6,248 nt of DNA from Bacteroidota bacterium (lineage in GTDB: Bacteria; Bacteroidota; Bacteroidia; Bacteroidales; FEN-979): NCBI GenBank assembly GCA_026391755.1, contig JAPLDN010000141.1:1-6248 (forward strand), read 5' to 3'. This document shows positions 5,700 to 6,248 of the stretch, piece after piece; positions within the stretch are counted from its first letter, which is position 1; every line of letters starts with the position of its first letter. The translations under genes and the position numbers were made by a program. The notes under the pieces are model-generated. The model worked only from the letters and a program-made list of their open reading frames with translations, was not told where the DNA came from and made no database searches.

Positions 5700-6248
5700 A
5701 TGCTCAAAGGTAAAAAGATCGTTGTTGGTATAACAGGTAGTATAGCTGCTTATAAAGCGCCTCTTCTTGTTCGGATGCTTGTGAAAGAAGGGTGTGAAGT
5801 CAGAGTTATCATGACACCCGTATCCAGGGATTTCGTGACTCCGCTGACTCTTGCGACTCTTTCAAGGAACCCCGTAATTGTTGAGCCTTTTCGTGCTGCA
5901 AGCGGGGAATGGAGTAATCATGTTGAACTGGGCATTTGGGCTGATGCCATGATCTTTGCACCTGTCACTGCCAATACCCTGGGCAAAATGGTTAACGGGA
6001 TTGCCGACAATTTTGTAATCACTGCTTATCTTTCGGCCAAATGCCCGGTGTTTATTGCACCTGCAATGGATCTTGACATGTTTAACCATCCCTCAACCCG
6101 GAAGAACATTGAGATCCTAAGATCGTACGGCAATTTTATTATCGAACCACAGACCGGTGAACTTGCCAGCGGACTTTCAGGACCCGGCAGGATGGAGGAA
6201 CCCGATAAAATCCTGTCAATTTTTAAAACATTCTTTGAGAGGCAAAAC
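5700..6248 (+). CDS. coaBC: CoaBC (Dfp): phosphopantothenoylcysteine decarboxylase/synthetase, 3'-truncated; CoaC half visible
   Basis: Bifunctional coenzyme A biosynthesis enzyme; the visible 183 residues are the N-terminal FMN-dependent decarboxylase (CoaC), while the CoaB ligase half lies beyond the window, and the frame stays open to the last base. Motifs: IVVGITGSIAAYKAP (7-21, flavin-binding Gly-rich start), NHVELG with H74 (E. coli catalytic His75), APVTANTLGKMVNGIADN (87-104, equivalent of PASANT), PAMDLDMF (121-128, equivalent of PXMNXXMW) and ELASGLSGPGRM (154-165). Two positions differ from the classical enzyme: D124 (codon GAT, 6069-6071) stands where E. coli has Asn125, and S157 (AGC, 6168-6170) where it has the reductive Cys158. 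The constant offset of one residue supports these assignments. The ATG at 5700 follows the omega stop by 15 nt with no terminator, making this the third gene of the bamD operon. Confidence 0.94.
   Translation, partial: MLKGKKIVVGITGSIAAYKAPLLVRMLVKEGCEVRVIMTPVSRDFVTPLTLATLSRNPVIVEPFRAASGEWSNHVELGIWADAMIFAPVTANTLGKMVNGIADNFVITAYLSAKCPVFIAPAMDLDMFNHPSTRKNIEILRSYGNFIIEPQTGELASGLSGPGRMEEPDKILSIFKTFFERQN

Noticed and set aside
5862..6089. Minus-strand open frame of 75 codons inside coaBC, containing Cys/His residues
   Set aside because: The Cys/His pattern is an accidental reverse reading of the conserved CoaC segment; there is no initiation context or independent support.
1..6248. Search for mobile elements, CRISPR-like repeats, tRNAs or a defence system
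   Set aside because: No direct repeat arrays, transposase or integrase motifs, tRNA-like cloverleafs or defence-type domains were seen; every long stretch is explained by the listed genes.

Overview
The window looks like chromosomal DNA of a Bacteroidota (Bacteroidetes) bacterium, possibly close to Bacteroidales. The evidence is a secreted peptidase ending in a type IX secretion (T9SS) C-terminal sorting domain, a Bacteroidota-style Rpb6/omega RNA polymerase subunit next to bamD and coaBC, promoter boxes of the form TAnnTTTG, no obvious Shine-Dalgarno sequences, and a moderate G+C content. All of this is inferred by eye; no search was run.

Layout: (1) 1-606, + strand: the 3' two thirds of dapA (lysine/diaminopimelate synthesis). 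Its stop overlaps by 4 nt the start of (2) 603-2324, +: a T9SS-exported M14 zinc carboxypeptidase with a transthyretin-like domain. (3) This pair converges, with zero intergenic bases, on a two-gene minus-strand unit: a PLP-dependent alpha-oxoamine synthase (4405-3152; the family of serine palmitoyltransferase, cysteate acyltransferase, KBL and AONS), followed after 11 nt by an unrecognised multi-pass membrane protein (3140-2325). (4) A compact 87-bp divergent promoter region (4406-4492) carries a TAnnTTTG box for each direction. (5) 4493-6248, +: bamD, rpoZ/omega and coaBC (cut by the window end), spaced 1 and 15 nt apart and probably one operon.

Most of the window is core metabolism and envelope biogenesis: cell-wall/lysine precursor supply, outer-membrane protein assembly, RNA polymerase and coenzyme A synthesis. 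The oxoamine synthase would condense an acyl-CoA or acyl-ACP with an amino acid, possibly for sphingolipid or sulfonolipid synthesis, but its exact substrate cannot be read from sequence. There are no mobile elements, CRISPR arrays, RNA genes or phage-like features, and no gene-free stretch longer than 300 bases. I see no wholly new multigene system. The points most worth a second look are the replaced catalytic residues in the CoaC half of coaBC (Asn to Asp and Cys to Ser), the unassigned membrane protein behind the oxoamine synthase, the near-leaderless bamD promoter, and the hairpin over the two abutting convergent stop codons.
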